This document shows, piece by piece, positions 17,567 to 26,017 of a stretch of 64,000 bases of DNA. Each line of letters opens with the position of its first letter. Within the stretch, counting starts at the first letter, position 1. The stretch covers positions 657,596 through 721,595 of the forward strand of contig NZ_AUEK01000003.1 of assembly GCF_000425945.1 (NCBI RefSeq), written 5' to 3'. Below the pieces are notes generated by a model, which worked only from the letters and a program-made list of their open reading frames with translations, had not been told where the DNA came from and did no database searches. The DNA comes from Candidatus Solirubrobacter pratensis. Its GTDB lineage: Bacteria; Actinomycetota; Thermoleophilia; Solirubrobacterales; Solirubrobacteraceae. A program made the position numbers and the translations under genes.

Positions 17567-17965
17567 TCAACCCAGGAACGCGTTCACGTCGGCGGCGAAC
17601 TCGGGCGCGTACTGGAACAGGAAGCCGTGGCCGGCATCGGGGTAGATCCGGGTCTGCGCCTCGGGCAGGTGCCGGGCCAGCAGGTGCGTGTTCTTCGTCG
17701 GCACCATGCGGTCGTGGTCGCCGTTGGCCACGAGCCCGGGCTGCGCGATGCCGGCGAGCCGCCGCAGCTTGCCGGGGTCGGGGATGCCCCACGCGGTGAT
17801 CGCGTGGAGCTGGGCGTCGCGCGTCGCGAGCGTCGTGGGCGCGTCGCGGTCCTCGGCGCGCGTGAAGATCCGCTGCACGAACGCCTCGCCGCCGGCGACG
17901 CTGGTCCGGGTGCGCTCGAAGAACAGCGCCGGGTCAAGCGCGGAGGCACCTTCGGGCGCCGAACC
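17567..17965 (-). pseudogene. Alpha/beta hydrolase, N-terminally truncated
   Basis: The last 130 or so residues of an alpha/beta hydrolase are clear. They read FVQRIFTRAEDRDAP, TTLATRDAQLHAITAWGIPD, then QPGLVANGDHDRMVPT with the acid residue, and IYPDAGHGFLFQY with the catalytic His. The first half, including the nucleophile elbow (GxSxG) and oxyanion region, is absent. Upstream of about 17965 the frame stays open but has no hydrolase character. The usable start codon in frame is GTG 17878, giving a 103-residue fragment. Without the serine it cannot be an active hydrolase. Confidence 0.7.
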
Positions 17966-18036
17966 TTGGTACAGGCGCGGGCTGCTGGGTATGACAGAAC
18001 CGTGGGTATCGCCGGCAGCGCGCCGCAGACGGAACG

Positions 18037-18150
18037 ATGGGCCTTCTGAGCGGCCTGCTGCGCGCCGTCGGCGGCCTGCTCCTGGGCGTCGGAGGGCTGC
18101 TCAAGGGCGTCCTGACCGGCGTCGGGCGCCTGGTCCGCCGGCTCGTCTAA
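18037..18150 (+). CDS. Small Gly/Leu-rich amphipathic peptide (37 aa)
   Basis: ATG 18037 to TAA 18148-18150 encodes 37 residues. They are almost only Gly, Leu, Val, Arg and Ala, arranged as repeated GLL/GVG units (GLLSGLLRAVGG, LLKGVLTGVG) and ending in RLVRRLV. Net charge is positive and there is no acidic residue, which is very rare in this proteome. Helical-wheel logic gives an amphipathic, membrane-active peptide, as in phenol-soluble modulins or small bacteriocins; that is an inference. A weak GGA lies five bases upstream of ATG. The end overlaps the convergent HDOD-GGDEF stop by four bases. The repeat character could also be chance in GC-rich DNA. Confidence 0.45.
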   Translation: MGLLSGLLRAVGGLLLGVGGLLKGVLTGVGRLVRRLV

Positions 18151-19538
18151 CGGCGGCGGCCGCCGGGCTTGACCGCGTACAGCTCGCGGTCGGCGACCTC
18201 GAGCAGCTCCATCACGTCGGCGTCGGCCTCGGTCACCGTCGCGACGCCGACCGAGACGCCGAGCGGCGTCGTGCCGCCCGCGAGCGGCTCCGGCAGCGAG
18301 CCGGCGACATCGTCCATGATCGCCCGCGCCGTGCGGTGGCCGGCCTCGCCGTCGCCCGCGACCCAGACCCCGAACTCGTCGCCGCCGAGGCGGCCCGCGA
18401 GCCCGTGGCGCGAGAGCACGCGCGCGACCTCCGTGAGCACGAGGTCCCCGGCGCGGTGGCCGTGGCCGTCGTTGACGGCCTTGAAGCCGTCGACGTCGCA
18501 GATCAGCAGCGCGCCCCCGCCGTGGGCGGCCACCTCGCGCCGGACCGCCTCGATCCAGGCGCGGCGGTTCGCCAGCCCGGTGAGGTCGTCGGTGTGCGCG
18601 ACCGCCTCGAGCCGCCCGACCTGGTCGGCCAGCTCACCGTGCGGGGCGACCGCGGCGGCGACGCCCGCACGCTCCGCGACCTCGTCGAGCAGGTCGGGGC
18701 CGCGGCCCAGGCGCTCGAGCGCGGCGTTGAGCACGGTCCAGTCGGTCTCGCCCTCGTTGAGCAGGTGCGCGACCGCGTTGCCGATCTGCACGCACGCCGC
18801 CTCCGGGGTCGGCGAGGCGTCGCCGCCAGGGCCGCCGTGGTGGTAGGCGATCGCGCGCATGACCTCGTCATGCGGGTCCGACAGGCCCACGAGCATCGCG
18901 CCGGCCGCGGCGTGATCCATGCCGAGGCGCCGGCGCTCGAGCGCGGCGCGGGCGGCGCCGGAGGCGGCCTCGCGCGCGATCCGCTCGATCGCCGCGACGC
19001 CGAACGCCGCCGGCATCAGCAGCTTGCCGACGTCGTGCAGCAGGCCGGCGAGGTGCGCCGTGTCGCCGTGGGCGCCGCACAGCTCCGCGGTCGTGAGCGA
19101 GTACGCCGCGACGTTGACGGCATGGACGTGCAGCTGCCCGCGCGAGACCGAGGCCCCACCGGGGAAGTGCTCCAGGAAGCGGTAGGTCTCGGCCTCCAGC
19201 GCGATCCGCACGAGCCGGCGCCGGCCCGTCAGCGTGATCGCCTGACGGATCGTGCGCGCGCGGATCGGCCGCGCCGCGGCGGCCGAGTTCGCGTAGCGCA
19301 GCAGGTTCGCGGAGAACGCCTCGTCGGACTCGACGACCGTCACGAGGTCGGCCGTCGTCCCGTGCGGGTCCTCGGCGAGCGCGCGGATCCGGGCGACCGT
19401 GCCGCCCAGCACGGGAAGCGCGCCGATGCGGTGCAGGGCCTCCAGCACTCGGGTGTCGGGCTTGGGCGAGCGAAGCATTCGCCCCTCTGATCGGCCACTC
19501 CCGAGCTCCCCGAGGATTCCTGGCGCCTTTGCGCTCAT
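18147..19538 (-). CDS. HDOD-GGDEF protein (probable diguanylate cyclase)
   Basis: 463 residues. The N-terminal two-thirds is an HDOD domain (LEALHRIGALPVLGGTVARI, then SDEAFSANLLRYANSAA, then AITLTGRRRLVRIAL). It still contains an HDVGK pair at about residue 168 and a second AYHHGG. The last 150 residues form a GGDEF domain with TDDLTGLANRRAW, DVDGFKAVNDGHGHRAGD and an intact RLGGDEFGV near 384, so c-di-GMP synthesis is expected. The inhibitory RxxD site five residues before GGDEF is missing (SRHG instead), so product feedback is unlikely. ATG 19538 overlaps the stop of the upstream small gene (ATGA). No membrane segment; cytoplasmic. Confidence 0.88.
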   Translation of the reverse strand: MSAKAPGILGELGSGRSEGRMLRSPKPDTRVLEALHRIGALPVLGGTVARIRALAEDPHGTTADLVTVVESDEAFSANLLRYANSAAAARPIRARTIRQAITLTGRRRLVRIALEAETYRFLEHFPGGASVSRGQLHVHAVNVAAYSLTTAELCGAHGDTAHLAGLLHDVGKLLMPAAFGVAAIERIAREAASGAARAALERRRLGMDHAAAGAMLVGLSDPHDEVMRAIAYHHGGPGGDASPTPEAACVQIGNAVAHLLNEGETDWTVLNAALERLGRGPDLLDEVAERAGVAAAVAPHGELADQVGRLEAVAHTDDLTGLANRRAWIEAVRREVAAHGGGALLICDVDGFKAVNDGHGHRAGDLVLTEVARVLSRHGLAGRLGGDEFGVWVAGDGEAGHRTARAIMDDVAGSLPEPLAGGTTPLGVSVGVATVTEADADVMELLEVADRELYAVKPGGRRR

Positions 19539-19831
19539 GATCCCGATTCGGGTGTGCTCCGGACGATGTCGAGCGCGTGCGCGACCTGCGGGCGCCCCTC
19601 GGCCTCCCACGCGACGTCGACCTGGTCGTTGCGCCGGTAGGTCCCGATTCCCCAGGCGCCGAGGAACCAGCGCCAGAACCCGAGCCTGCCCTCCTTCATG
19701 AGCTCGCGGCTGAAGACCAGCTCGCCGCCCGCGACGCGGTAGTCGTGGCCGAGCTCCTGGCGCACGCCGTTCACGTAGACCGTGAACGGCTCGCGCACGC
19801 CGGCCGGCAGGGGGACCCGGGATTCCGCCAC
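19535..19831 (-). CDS. Conserved hypothetical protein, 98 aa
   Basis: A small soluble protein starting at GTG 19831. It has a beta-rich head (PFTVYVNGVRQELGHDYRV then GGELVFSRELM). A Trp-rich middle follows (GFWRWFLGAWGIGTYRRNDQVDV). The VYVNGVRQELGxDY pattern resembles short immunoglobulin-like or phage-tail-like strands, but I do not recognise the family securely. Its stop overlaps the HDOD-GGDEF start by four bases, implying joint translation and a possible link to c-di-GMP signalling. Confidence 0.65.
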   Translation of the reverse strand: MAESRVPLPAGVREPFTVYVNGVRQELGHDYRVAGGELVFSRELMKEGRLGFWRWFLGAWGIGTYRRNDQVDVAWEAEGRPQVAHALDIVRSTPESGS

Positions 19832-19956
19832 GCCGGGATCTTGTCAGGCGGCCCTTCTAGGCTGCTGCGGCCGATGGCCAGGCGAGCCCGTCAGCGAATC
19901 CCGCCACGCCCGGATGCGGCACATCCGCGGCGCTGGACGCCACCGCCGCACGTTCC

Positions 19957-20607
19957 GTGACGAGCTCGTACCGCATCCGCCGCTCGGATCGCGCGCGCCG
20001 CATCCGCGTCAGCGTCGACGGTGACGGCGAGATCGAGGTCGTGCTGCCGCGCCGCTCGCCCGAGCGCCACGCGGCCGAGGCGGTCGCGCAGCTCGCGCCG
20101 TGGATCGAACGCCGGCGGCGCGCCGTGGCCCGCGCCGCGGCGGAGATCGCGCGCCCGCCCGGCACCGTCCCGTATCTGGGGGAGATCCTGACGCTGCAGC
20201 CAGAGCCGGGGCGCACGCGCGTGCACCGCCGCGGCGCCGTGCTGCTGGTCCCGCCCGGCGAGCCGCGCGAGGCGCTCGAGCGCTGGTACCGGCGCCAGGC
20301 GAAGGCGGAGATCGCGCCGCGCCTGGACGCGGCGACCGCGCGCGCGGGCACGCGCTACACGGGGCTGACGATCCGCGGCCAGCGGACGCGCTGGGCGTCG
20401 TGCTCGTCCAAGGGCGCGATGTCGTTCAACTGGCGGCTGCTGCTGGCGCCGCCCGAGGTGCTCGACTACGTGGTCGAGCACGAGGTCTGCCACCTCGAGG
20501 TGATGGACCACTCGCCGCGCTTCTGGCGGCTGCTGCAGGCGCGCGTGCCCGAGTGGCGCGCGCGCTCGGCCTGGCTGAAGCGCTACGGCTCGACCTTGGT
20601 GCTCTGA
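19957..20607 (+). CDS. YgjP-like (WLM/SprT-fold) zinc metallopeptidase domain protein
   Basis: 216 residues. The zinc motif HEVCH is at residues 175-179, followed by HLEVMDHSPRFW, which gives the downstream ligand. The preceding block TIRGQRTRWASCSSKGAMSFNWRLLLAP is the signature of the YgjP/DUF45 family, usually found with restriction-modification loci or alone. Members are putative metal-dependent hydrolases whose substrate is not known. The N-terminal half (RIRVSVDGDGEIEVVLPRRS) is the family's beta-rich region. GTG 19957 is the first in-frame start after a non-coding gap. The 3' end overlaps the opposite-strand gene by 25 bases. Confidence 0.85.
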   Translation: MTSSYRIRRSDRARRIRVSVDGDGEIEVVLPRRSPERHAAEAVAQLAPWIERRRRAVARAAAEIARPPGTVPYLGEILTLQPEPGRTRVHRRGAVLLVPPGEPREALERWYRRQAKAEIAPRLDAATARAGTRYTGLTIRGQRTRWASCSSKGAMSFNWRLLLAPPEVLDYVVEHEVCHLEVMDHSPRFWRLLQARVPEWRARSAWLKRYGSTLVL

Positions 20608-20945
20608 ACCGCGCGCCTCAGCGCGGCATAGGCGGTCTCGCCGCCGACCATCGTGATCTGTTCCCGCCGCATGCCGCCCGACCAGGCGACGATCGATCCG
20701 TCCCCGCGCACGTCGATCCCGGCGTGTATGAACGGCCGCAGCCGCTGCGGGCCCTTGAGCTCCGCCCGCGCCGAGATCTGGTCGGCGGGGGAGAACGTGC
20801 GCACGTGGACGTCCACGGCGTCGAGCTTGGGTCCGTTCGCGACCGCGCGGGCGCGCTCCTCCAGTGCGTCGAGCGCCTCCGGCAGCGTCTGACAGCGCAG
20901 CTTCTCGACGTGCGGCCCGTGGCGGACCACGATCCGCCACGGCAC
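20583..20945 (-). CDS. Conserved hypothetical protein, 120 aa
   Basis: Soluble alpha/beta protein of unknown function. Blocks are VPWRIVVRHGPHVEKLRCQT, a helical LPEALDALEERARAVA, then FSPADQISARAELKGPQRL, DVRGDGSIVAWSGGMRREQI and a C-terminal YAALRRAVQS. No catalytic motif or signal peptide is seen. GTG 20945 starts two bases after the stop of the SSI-like lipoprotein gene, so the two are an operon. Confidence 0.7.
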   Translation of the reverse strand: MPWRIVVRHGPHVEKLRCQTLPEALDALEERARAVANGPKLDAVDVHVRTFSPADQISARAELKGPQRLRPFIHAGIDVRGDGSIVAWSGGMRREQITMVGGETAYAALRRAVQSTKVEP

Positions 20946-20947
20946 GC

Positions 20948-21346
20948 TCAGCGCACCTCGCTCAGCAGTGGCTGCATGTGCTCCCAGCGCGTGATCTCGC
21001 ACCCGTCGGTGCGCTTGAAGCTCGCGTCGACGTGGTCGCCGCGCAGCGTGCCGCTGATCGAGGCCGTCTGTGGGCCGCCGTAGATCTGCGTGCAGGCCCG
21101 GTCGCCAGGGGGCGGCGCGAGGTCCGACTGGGAGACGCCGGCCGCGGCCCCGCACGCCTTGCTCTGCGTGGGGGTATCGCACTTCAGGGTCAGTTGGCGC
21201 GCGGCGTCGGGGCCCTTGGCGCCGTCGTCGTCGACGCGGACCACGATGTCGGCGAGACCGGCGTTCGCAGGCCGGACGGCAGCTCCTTCGCTGCCGCACG
21301 CGGCGAGCGTCGCCGCACAGATGAGTGCGAGAGGAAGGAACCGCAT
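20948..21346 (-). CDS. Lipoprotein with SSI-type (subtilisin inhibitor-like) domain
   Basis: 132 residues. The N-terminus MRFLPLALICAATLAACGSE is a lipoprotein signal with the lipobox LAAC, so the mature protein should be anchored by Cys16. The mature part has four cysteines, in TLKCDTP, SKACGAA, DRACTQIYGGPQ and DGCEITRW. The pattern CTQIYGGPQTASISGTLRG...TDGCEI is that of the Streptomyces subtilisin inhibitor family, in which these cysteines form two disulfides. Classical SSI proteins are freely secreted protease inhibitors, so a membrane-tethered one is a variation. ATG 21346 fits the signal. It is followed within two bases by the 120-aa hypothetical gene. Confidence 0.72.
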   Translation of the reverse strand: MRFLPLALICAATLAACGSEGAAVRPANAGLADIVVRVDDDGAKGPDAARQLTLKCDTPTQSKACGAAAGVSQSDLAPPPGDRACTQIYGGPQTASISGTLRGDHVDASFKRTDGCEITRWEHMQPLLSEVR

Positions 21347-21372
21347 ATCCCCACGGTAGCCAATCCGGAGCG

Positions 21373-22713
21373 TCAGCTCCCCTCGCGCGCCGCGAGCGCG
21401 GCCGCCAGCTCGGCGACCAGCGCGTTGCCGTCGCCCGAAGACGGCTGCGTGACCGGCTCTCCCCAGCCGAGCGCTCCCGCCGGGCGTCCGTCGCCGTCGC
21501 GCGCGAGCGACCAGCGCCAGGTGACGGGGAACGGCCGCCCGTCGCCGCCGGCCAGCGGCTGCTCGAGCGCCAGGATGTCGCCGTGCTCGCCGGCGAGCAG
21601 GCGCGCGAAGGCGGTGCGGGCGCTTGCGCGGTGGGACTCCGGCAGCGCGGCGGCGAACCAGTCGCGCCCGAGCAGCTGCTGCTCGTCGGCGCCGAGCCGC
21701 GCGCACGCCGTCGCGTTGGCGAGCTCGACGCGGCCTTCGGCGTCCAGCCCGACGACCAGCGTCGTGGCGCCGTCGAGGCTGCGGGCGCGGGAGCGCAGGC
21801 GGCGGCGGGACAGGTACTGCGCGAGCTGGCCGCCGACGCTCGCGAACATCGCGGCCACCTCGGCGTTCGGTTCGCGGATGGCGCCCGAGTAGAGCTCGAT
21901 CACGCCGAGGCACTCCTCGGCGGCGGCGAGCGGGAACGCGACCGCCGTCACCAGGCCGGCGCGCAGCGCGTGGTCGGCGCGCGGCATGTTGCTCTCGCGC
22001 CCGACGTCGGCCACCCAGGCCGTGCGCCGGAACGCCCACACGCGGCCCGGGAGGCCCTGGCCGGGGGCGAAGTCGAGGTTCGTCGTCTCGGCCGCGAAGG
22101 CCGCGACCGCCTTGCGCGCGCCGGGCGCGTGCCAGACCGAGGCGCACTCCAGCGTCGCGCCGTCGCGGCGCGGACGCCAGGCGGCGCCGACGCTCCAGCC
22201 GAGCGCCTCCCCGAGCGCGGCCAGCACGCGCGCGCACAGCACGTCCGGCTCCAGCCCGGCCGCGAGGTGGTCGGTGATCGCCTGCTGGGCGTCGAGCAGC
22301 CTGTGCGCGCCGCCGACGCGGCGGCGCATGCGCGACTGCTCGACCTCGCGGGTCAGCACGGCGGGGAGCCGGGCGGGATCGGAGACCGTCGGGACGCCCG
22401 CGGGCAGCGCGCGGACGAGCGCCGCGAGGTCGCCGCGGCGGAACTGCGGCGAGACGGCGATGAAGGGAAGGTGCGGGTCGGCGAGGCGCACGAGCGCGAG
22501 CGCCTTGCGGGAGGGCACGGCGTCGCGTCCCTCGCCGCCGTAGAGCACGACCTCCCAGCCGCGCCGCTGCAGCGCCGCGGTCAGCCCCTCGGCGCCGCCG
22601 GCGGAGAACGCGCGGACCTTCCAGCCGGCCTCCTCCAGCGCGCGCTCGAGCTGCGCCGCCTGGCCCGGCGGGATGTCCACGAGCAGGGCGCTGATCGAGC
22701 GGAGGCGGCTCAC
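21373..22713 (-). CDS. Signalling protein with receiver-like, GAF and PAS domains
   Basis: 446 residues. The N-terminal 125 residues look like a degenerate response-receiver fold (ALLVDIPPGQAAQLERALEE, WEVVLYGGEGRDA, LPFIAVSPQF). The centre (about 150-300) is a GAF domain (VLAALGEALGWSVGAAWRP, GQGLPGRVW, AVAFPLAAAEECLGVIELYS). The last 120 residues are a PAS domain (LVVGLDAEGRVELANATACARLG, then LLGRDWFAAALP). There is no kinase, HTH or GGDEF output domain, so it must act through partners or be a truncated sensor. Start GTG 22713 has no strong ribosome site. A 29-base hairpin lies 36 bases upstream. Confidence 0.78.
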   Translation of the reverse strand: MSRLRSISALLVDIPPGQAAQLERALEEAGWKVRAFSAGGAEGLTAALQRRGWEVVLYGGEGRDAVPSRKALALVRLADPHLPFIAVSPQFRRGDLAALVRALPAGVPTVSDPARLPAVLTREVEQSRMRRRVGGAHRLLDAQQAITDHLAAGLEPDVLCARVLAALGEALGWSVGAAWRPRRDGATLECASVWHAPGARKAVAAFAAETTNLDFAPGQGLPGRVWAFRRTAWVADVGRESNMPRADHALRAGLVTAVAFPLAAAEECLGVIELYSGAIREPNAEVAAMFASVGGQLAQYLSRRRLRSRARSLDGATTLVVGLDAEGRVELANATACARLGADEQQLLGRDWFAAALPESHRASARTAFARLLAGEHGDILALEQPLAGGDGRPFPVTWRWSLARDGDGRPAGALGWGEPVTQPSSGDGNALVAELAAALAAREGS

Positions 22714-22748
22714 AACATGAGGATCGGCGCCGCCCCGGGCGGCTTGAG

Positions 22749-22777
22749 GGGCAGTGGTCGCCGGCGGACCAGTGCCC
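22749..22777. promoter_or_regulatory. Inverted repeat in divergent promoter region
   Basis: Eleven-base arms (GGGCAGTGGTC and GACCAGTGCCC) pair with one G/G mismatch around a 7-base centre. It sits between the divergent GAF/PAS gene and the small secreted protein gene, so it may be an operator or a leader hairpin. No cognate regulator is identified. Confidence 0.35.
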
Positions 22778-22836
22778 GGGACCGCCTAGCCCGTCGGACA
22801 GGCACGCCGCGGCCCCGCAGGCCTCAGGATCGAGGC

Positions 22837-23151
22837 ATGAGGTTGCTGCTCCTGCTGGTGGCCGTGCTCGCGGTCCTCGCGCTGTGCGCGCCCGTCGCCG
22901 GCGCCCAGACCTGGCCGTCCTGGGGCACGGGGACCGACGGGGCGGCGACCGGGTGCATCGGCAACAACCCGCGCGCCGTCAACGGCGGTCCGGGCTCGCC
23001 CGGCATCTCCGTGTGCGGCGGCGTCACGCTCGCGTTCGTGGGGCCGACCGTCGGCCAGGTCGCCAGCGCGATCGGCCCGACGATCATCGGCGCGCCGGTC
23101 ATCCTCGCGCCGATCACGGTCTCCAACGGGCCCGTCCAGGCCGGACCCTGA
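22837..23151 (+). CDS. Small secreted protein, 104 aa
   Basis: The N-terminus RLLLLLVAVLAVLALCAPVAGA is a strong signal peptide with predicted cleavage AGA/QT. The mature 80 residues are Gly/Pro/Val-rich with two cysteines (TGCIGNN and SVCGG) that could form a disulfide. The end is hydrophobic and repetitive (GPTVGQVASAIGPTIIGAPV). I do not recognise the family. ATG 22837 has a purine-rich GAGGATCGAGG upstream. It is divergent from the GAF/PAS regulator and convergent with the GNAT gene, five bases from its end. Confidence 0.65.
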   Translation: MRLLLLLVAVLAVLALCAPVAGAQTWPSWGTGTDGAATGCIGNNPRAVNGGPGSPGISVCGGVTLAFVGPTVGQVASAIGPTIIGAPVILAPITVSNGPVQAGP

Positions 23152-23155
23152 CGTT

Positions 23156-23647
23156 CTAGGCCGCCGCGGCGACCGGCGCCCCGACGCGCACGACGACCTC
23201 GCGCACGCCGCCGGAGAGAACGCCGCTCTCGAGCGGACCGAGCGCGCGCATCAGGCGGAGCGCGCCGCGGTTGGTCGCGAGCATCGTGCCCGCGACGCGG
23301 GCGACGCCCATCGCGCGCACCAGCTCCTGCGCCAGCGTTCGCCCGATCCCCTGGCGCTGGGAGCAGTCGGCGACCACGATCCCCAGCTCGGCCGTGTCCG
23401 GGCGCGCGGGATCGCGCACCAGCCGGCCGACGGCGACCAGGTCGCCGTCGGCGTCGAGCACGACGAGCGCCATGTGGTCGCACCCGTCGATCTCGGTCAG
23501 ATAGCGCAGCTCGGCCGGCGTGAGCCGGGGCTTTCCGGTCAGGAACCGGCCGTAGGCCGATTCAGGGGACAGGCGCCCCACTCCTGCCTGGAGGAGGGCC
23601 TTGTCCTCGGGTGCGATGGGGCGCATCCGGGTGCCGTCGGGAAGCAT
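23156..23647 (-). CDS. GNAT family N-acetyltransferase
   Basis: 163 residues. The core shows the GNAT order: MRPIAPEDKALL (strand and helix 1), HMALVVLDADGDLVAVGRLV, TAELGIVVADCSQRQGIGRTLAQELV (the acetyl-CoA-binding Q-x-x-G-I-G loop near residue 115) and a C-terminal AGTMLATNRGALRLMRALG. It transfers an acetyl group from acetyl-CoA to an amine; the acceptor is unknown. The fold matches the stand-alone domain also fused in protein acetyltransferases (Pat-like LSPESAYGRFL block). Such enzymes can modify acetyl-CoA synthetase, but no direct link to the acsA here is shown. Confidence 0.85.
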   Translation of the reverse strand: MLPDGTRMRPIAPEDKALLQAGVGRLSPESAYGRFLTGKPRLTPAELRYLTEIDGCDHMALVVLDADGDLVAVGRLVRDPARPDTAELGIVVADCSQRQGIGRTLAQELVRAMGVARVAGTMLATNRGALRLMRALGPLESGVLSGGVREVVVRVGAPVAAAA

Positions 23648-23689
23648 GGTTTCGGAATGAAACCACACCGTTGCATGAAACAACTAGTT

Positions 23690-23713
23690 GGGCTGGCACG
23701 AAGGTGCCAGCCC
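23690..23713 (-). terminator. Hairpin terminator candidate after citrate synthase
   Basis: A perfect 10-base stem (GGGCTGGCAC with its complement) around a GAAG loop lies about 95 bases beyond the citrate synthase stop and before the GNAT gene on the same strand. There is no U-tract, as is usual for high-GC terminators. It should separate the two genes. Confidence 0.55.
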
Positions 23714-23806
23714 CGGGGATATCGGGTTTCGCCCTCCCGTCATCTTCCCTTCGAGGGCTTGCGCCGCGACGCGCACAGTCGAGGGGAATCTGACGTCCGT
23801 GCGACG

Positions 23807-25138
<1,332 letters not shown>

Positions 25139-25207
25139 TGCGCTCCTCAGCTGGGAGGGGGTTCAAGACTCTCCCTCCATTGTGGCGAGGCCGCGCGAGC
25201 GGGGGAG

Positions 25208-25429
25208 TCAGGCGGTCAGAACCGCACTGAGCATGGTGCCCGCGACGAGCAGCACGCAGACGCCGATCAGGGCCGTGGCGACCCCGCGCGAGGGCGGGAA
25301 GGTCTCATGCCGGGCCACGCCGACGGCCGAGAGCGAGAGGGCGAACACGACCAGGGCGGCCGCGAGGATGTAGAAGGGCGTCTTCGACGGCTCGGCCCCT
25401 TCGGCCGCGAGCAGCAGCGTGGCCAGCAT
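25208..25429 (-). CDS. Small membrane protein, 73 aa
   Basis: Two transmembrane helices are evident (TPFYILAAALVVFALSLSAVGV and RGVATALIGVCVLLVAGTML) joined by a short loop with HETFPPS. No family is recognised. It lies 10 bases after the dCTP deaminase stop on the same strand, so it is probably the distal gene of that transcript. Confidence 0.65.
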   Translation of the reverse strand: MLATLLLAAEGAEPSKTPFYILAAALVVFALSLSAVGVARHETFPPSRGVATALIGVCVLLVAGTMLSAVLTA

Positions 25430-25439
25430 GCCGCGGAAG

Positions 25440-26006
25440 CTACCGCATGTAGCGGCTCTCGGTGGCCGCGACCTGGCCCTGGTAGTGCGAGCCGAGCTCC
25501 TCCGAGCCGTACGGCCGCTCCGCGGGCTTGTCCAGCGCCATGAACGAGAGCTGGGCGATCAGCAGCCCCGGGTAGAGCTTGATCGGGACGCGCGTGAGGT
25601 TGTTGAGCTCGAGCGTCAGCGTGCCCTTCCAGCCCGGGTCGATGAAGCCCGCGGTGGCGTGCACGATCAGCCCGAGGCGGCCGAGGGAGCTCTTTCCCTC
25701 GATGCGGGCCACGACGTCGCCGGGCAGCTCGACCCACTCCTCCGTGCGGCCCAGGCAGAACTCGCCCGGGTGGATCACGAAGCCGTCCTGCGCGCTCGCG
25801 GTGACCTCCTCTGTCAGCCCCGGCGGCGGCCCGTCGCGGAGGTCGATCAGCGGCGCCACGTGGTTGTGGAAGACGCGGAAGGAGTCGCCCAGGCGCAGGT
25901 CGATCGACGCCGGCTGGACCAGCTCGGGGCTCCACGGCTTGATGACGATCTCGCCGGCCTCGACCAGTCGCCTGATCGTGCCATCGGAGAGGACGGAGAC
26001 GGGCAC
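25440..26006 (-). CDS. dcd: dCTP deaminase
   Basis: 188 residues, normal for the trimeric enzyme. It deaminates dCTP to dUTP for thymidylate synthesis. In some actinobacteria the protein is bifunctional and yields dUMP. Blocks are LSDGTIRRLVEAGEIVIKPW, PASIDLRLGDSFRVF, FCLGRTEEWVELPGDVVARIEGKSSLGRLGL (with the catalytic Glu and substrate Ser/Arg), HATAGFIDPGWKGTLTLEL and a C-terminal lid YGSEELGSHYQGQ. GTG 26006 gives an N-terminus that starts just before the conserved LSDxxI. It follows the response regulator gene by 11 bases. Confidence 0.94.
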   Translation of the reverse strand: MPVSVLSDGTIRRLVEAGEIVIKPWSPELVQPASIDLRLGDSFRVFHNHVAPLIDLRDGPPPGLTEEVTASAQDGFVIHPGEFCLGRTEEWVELPGDVVARIEGKSSLGRLGLIVHATAGFIDPGWKGTLTLELNNLTRVPIKLYPGLLIAQLSFMALDKPAERPYGSEELGSHYQGQVAATESRYMR

Positions 26007-26017
26007 GAGCGGGAAGG

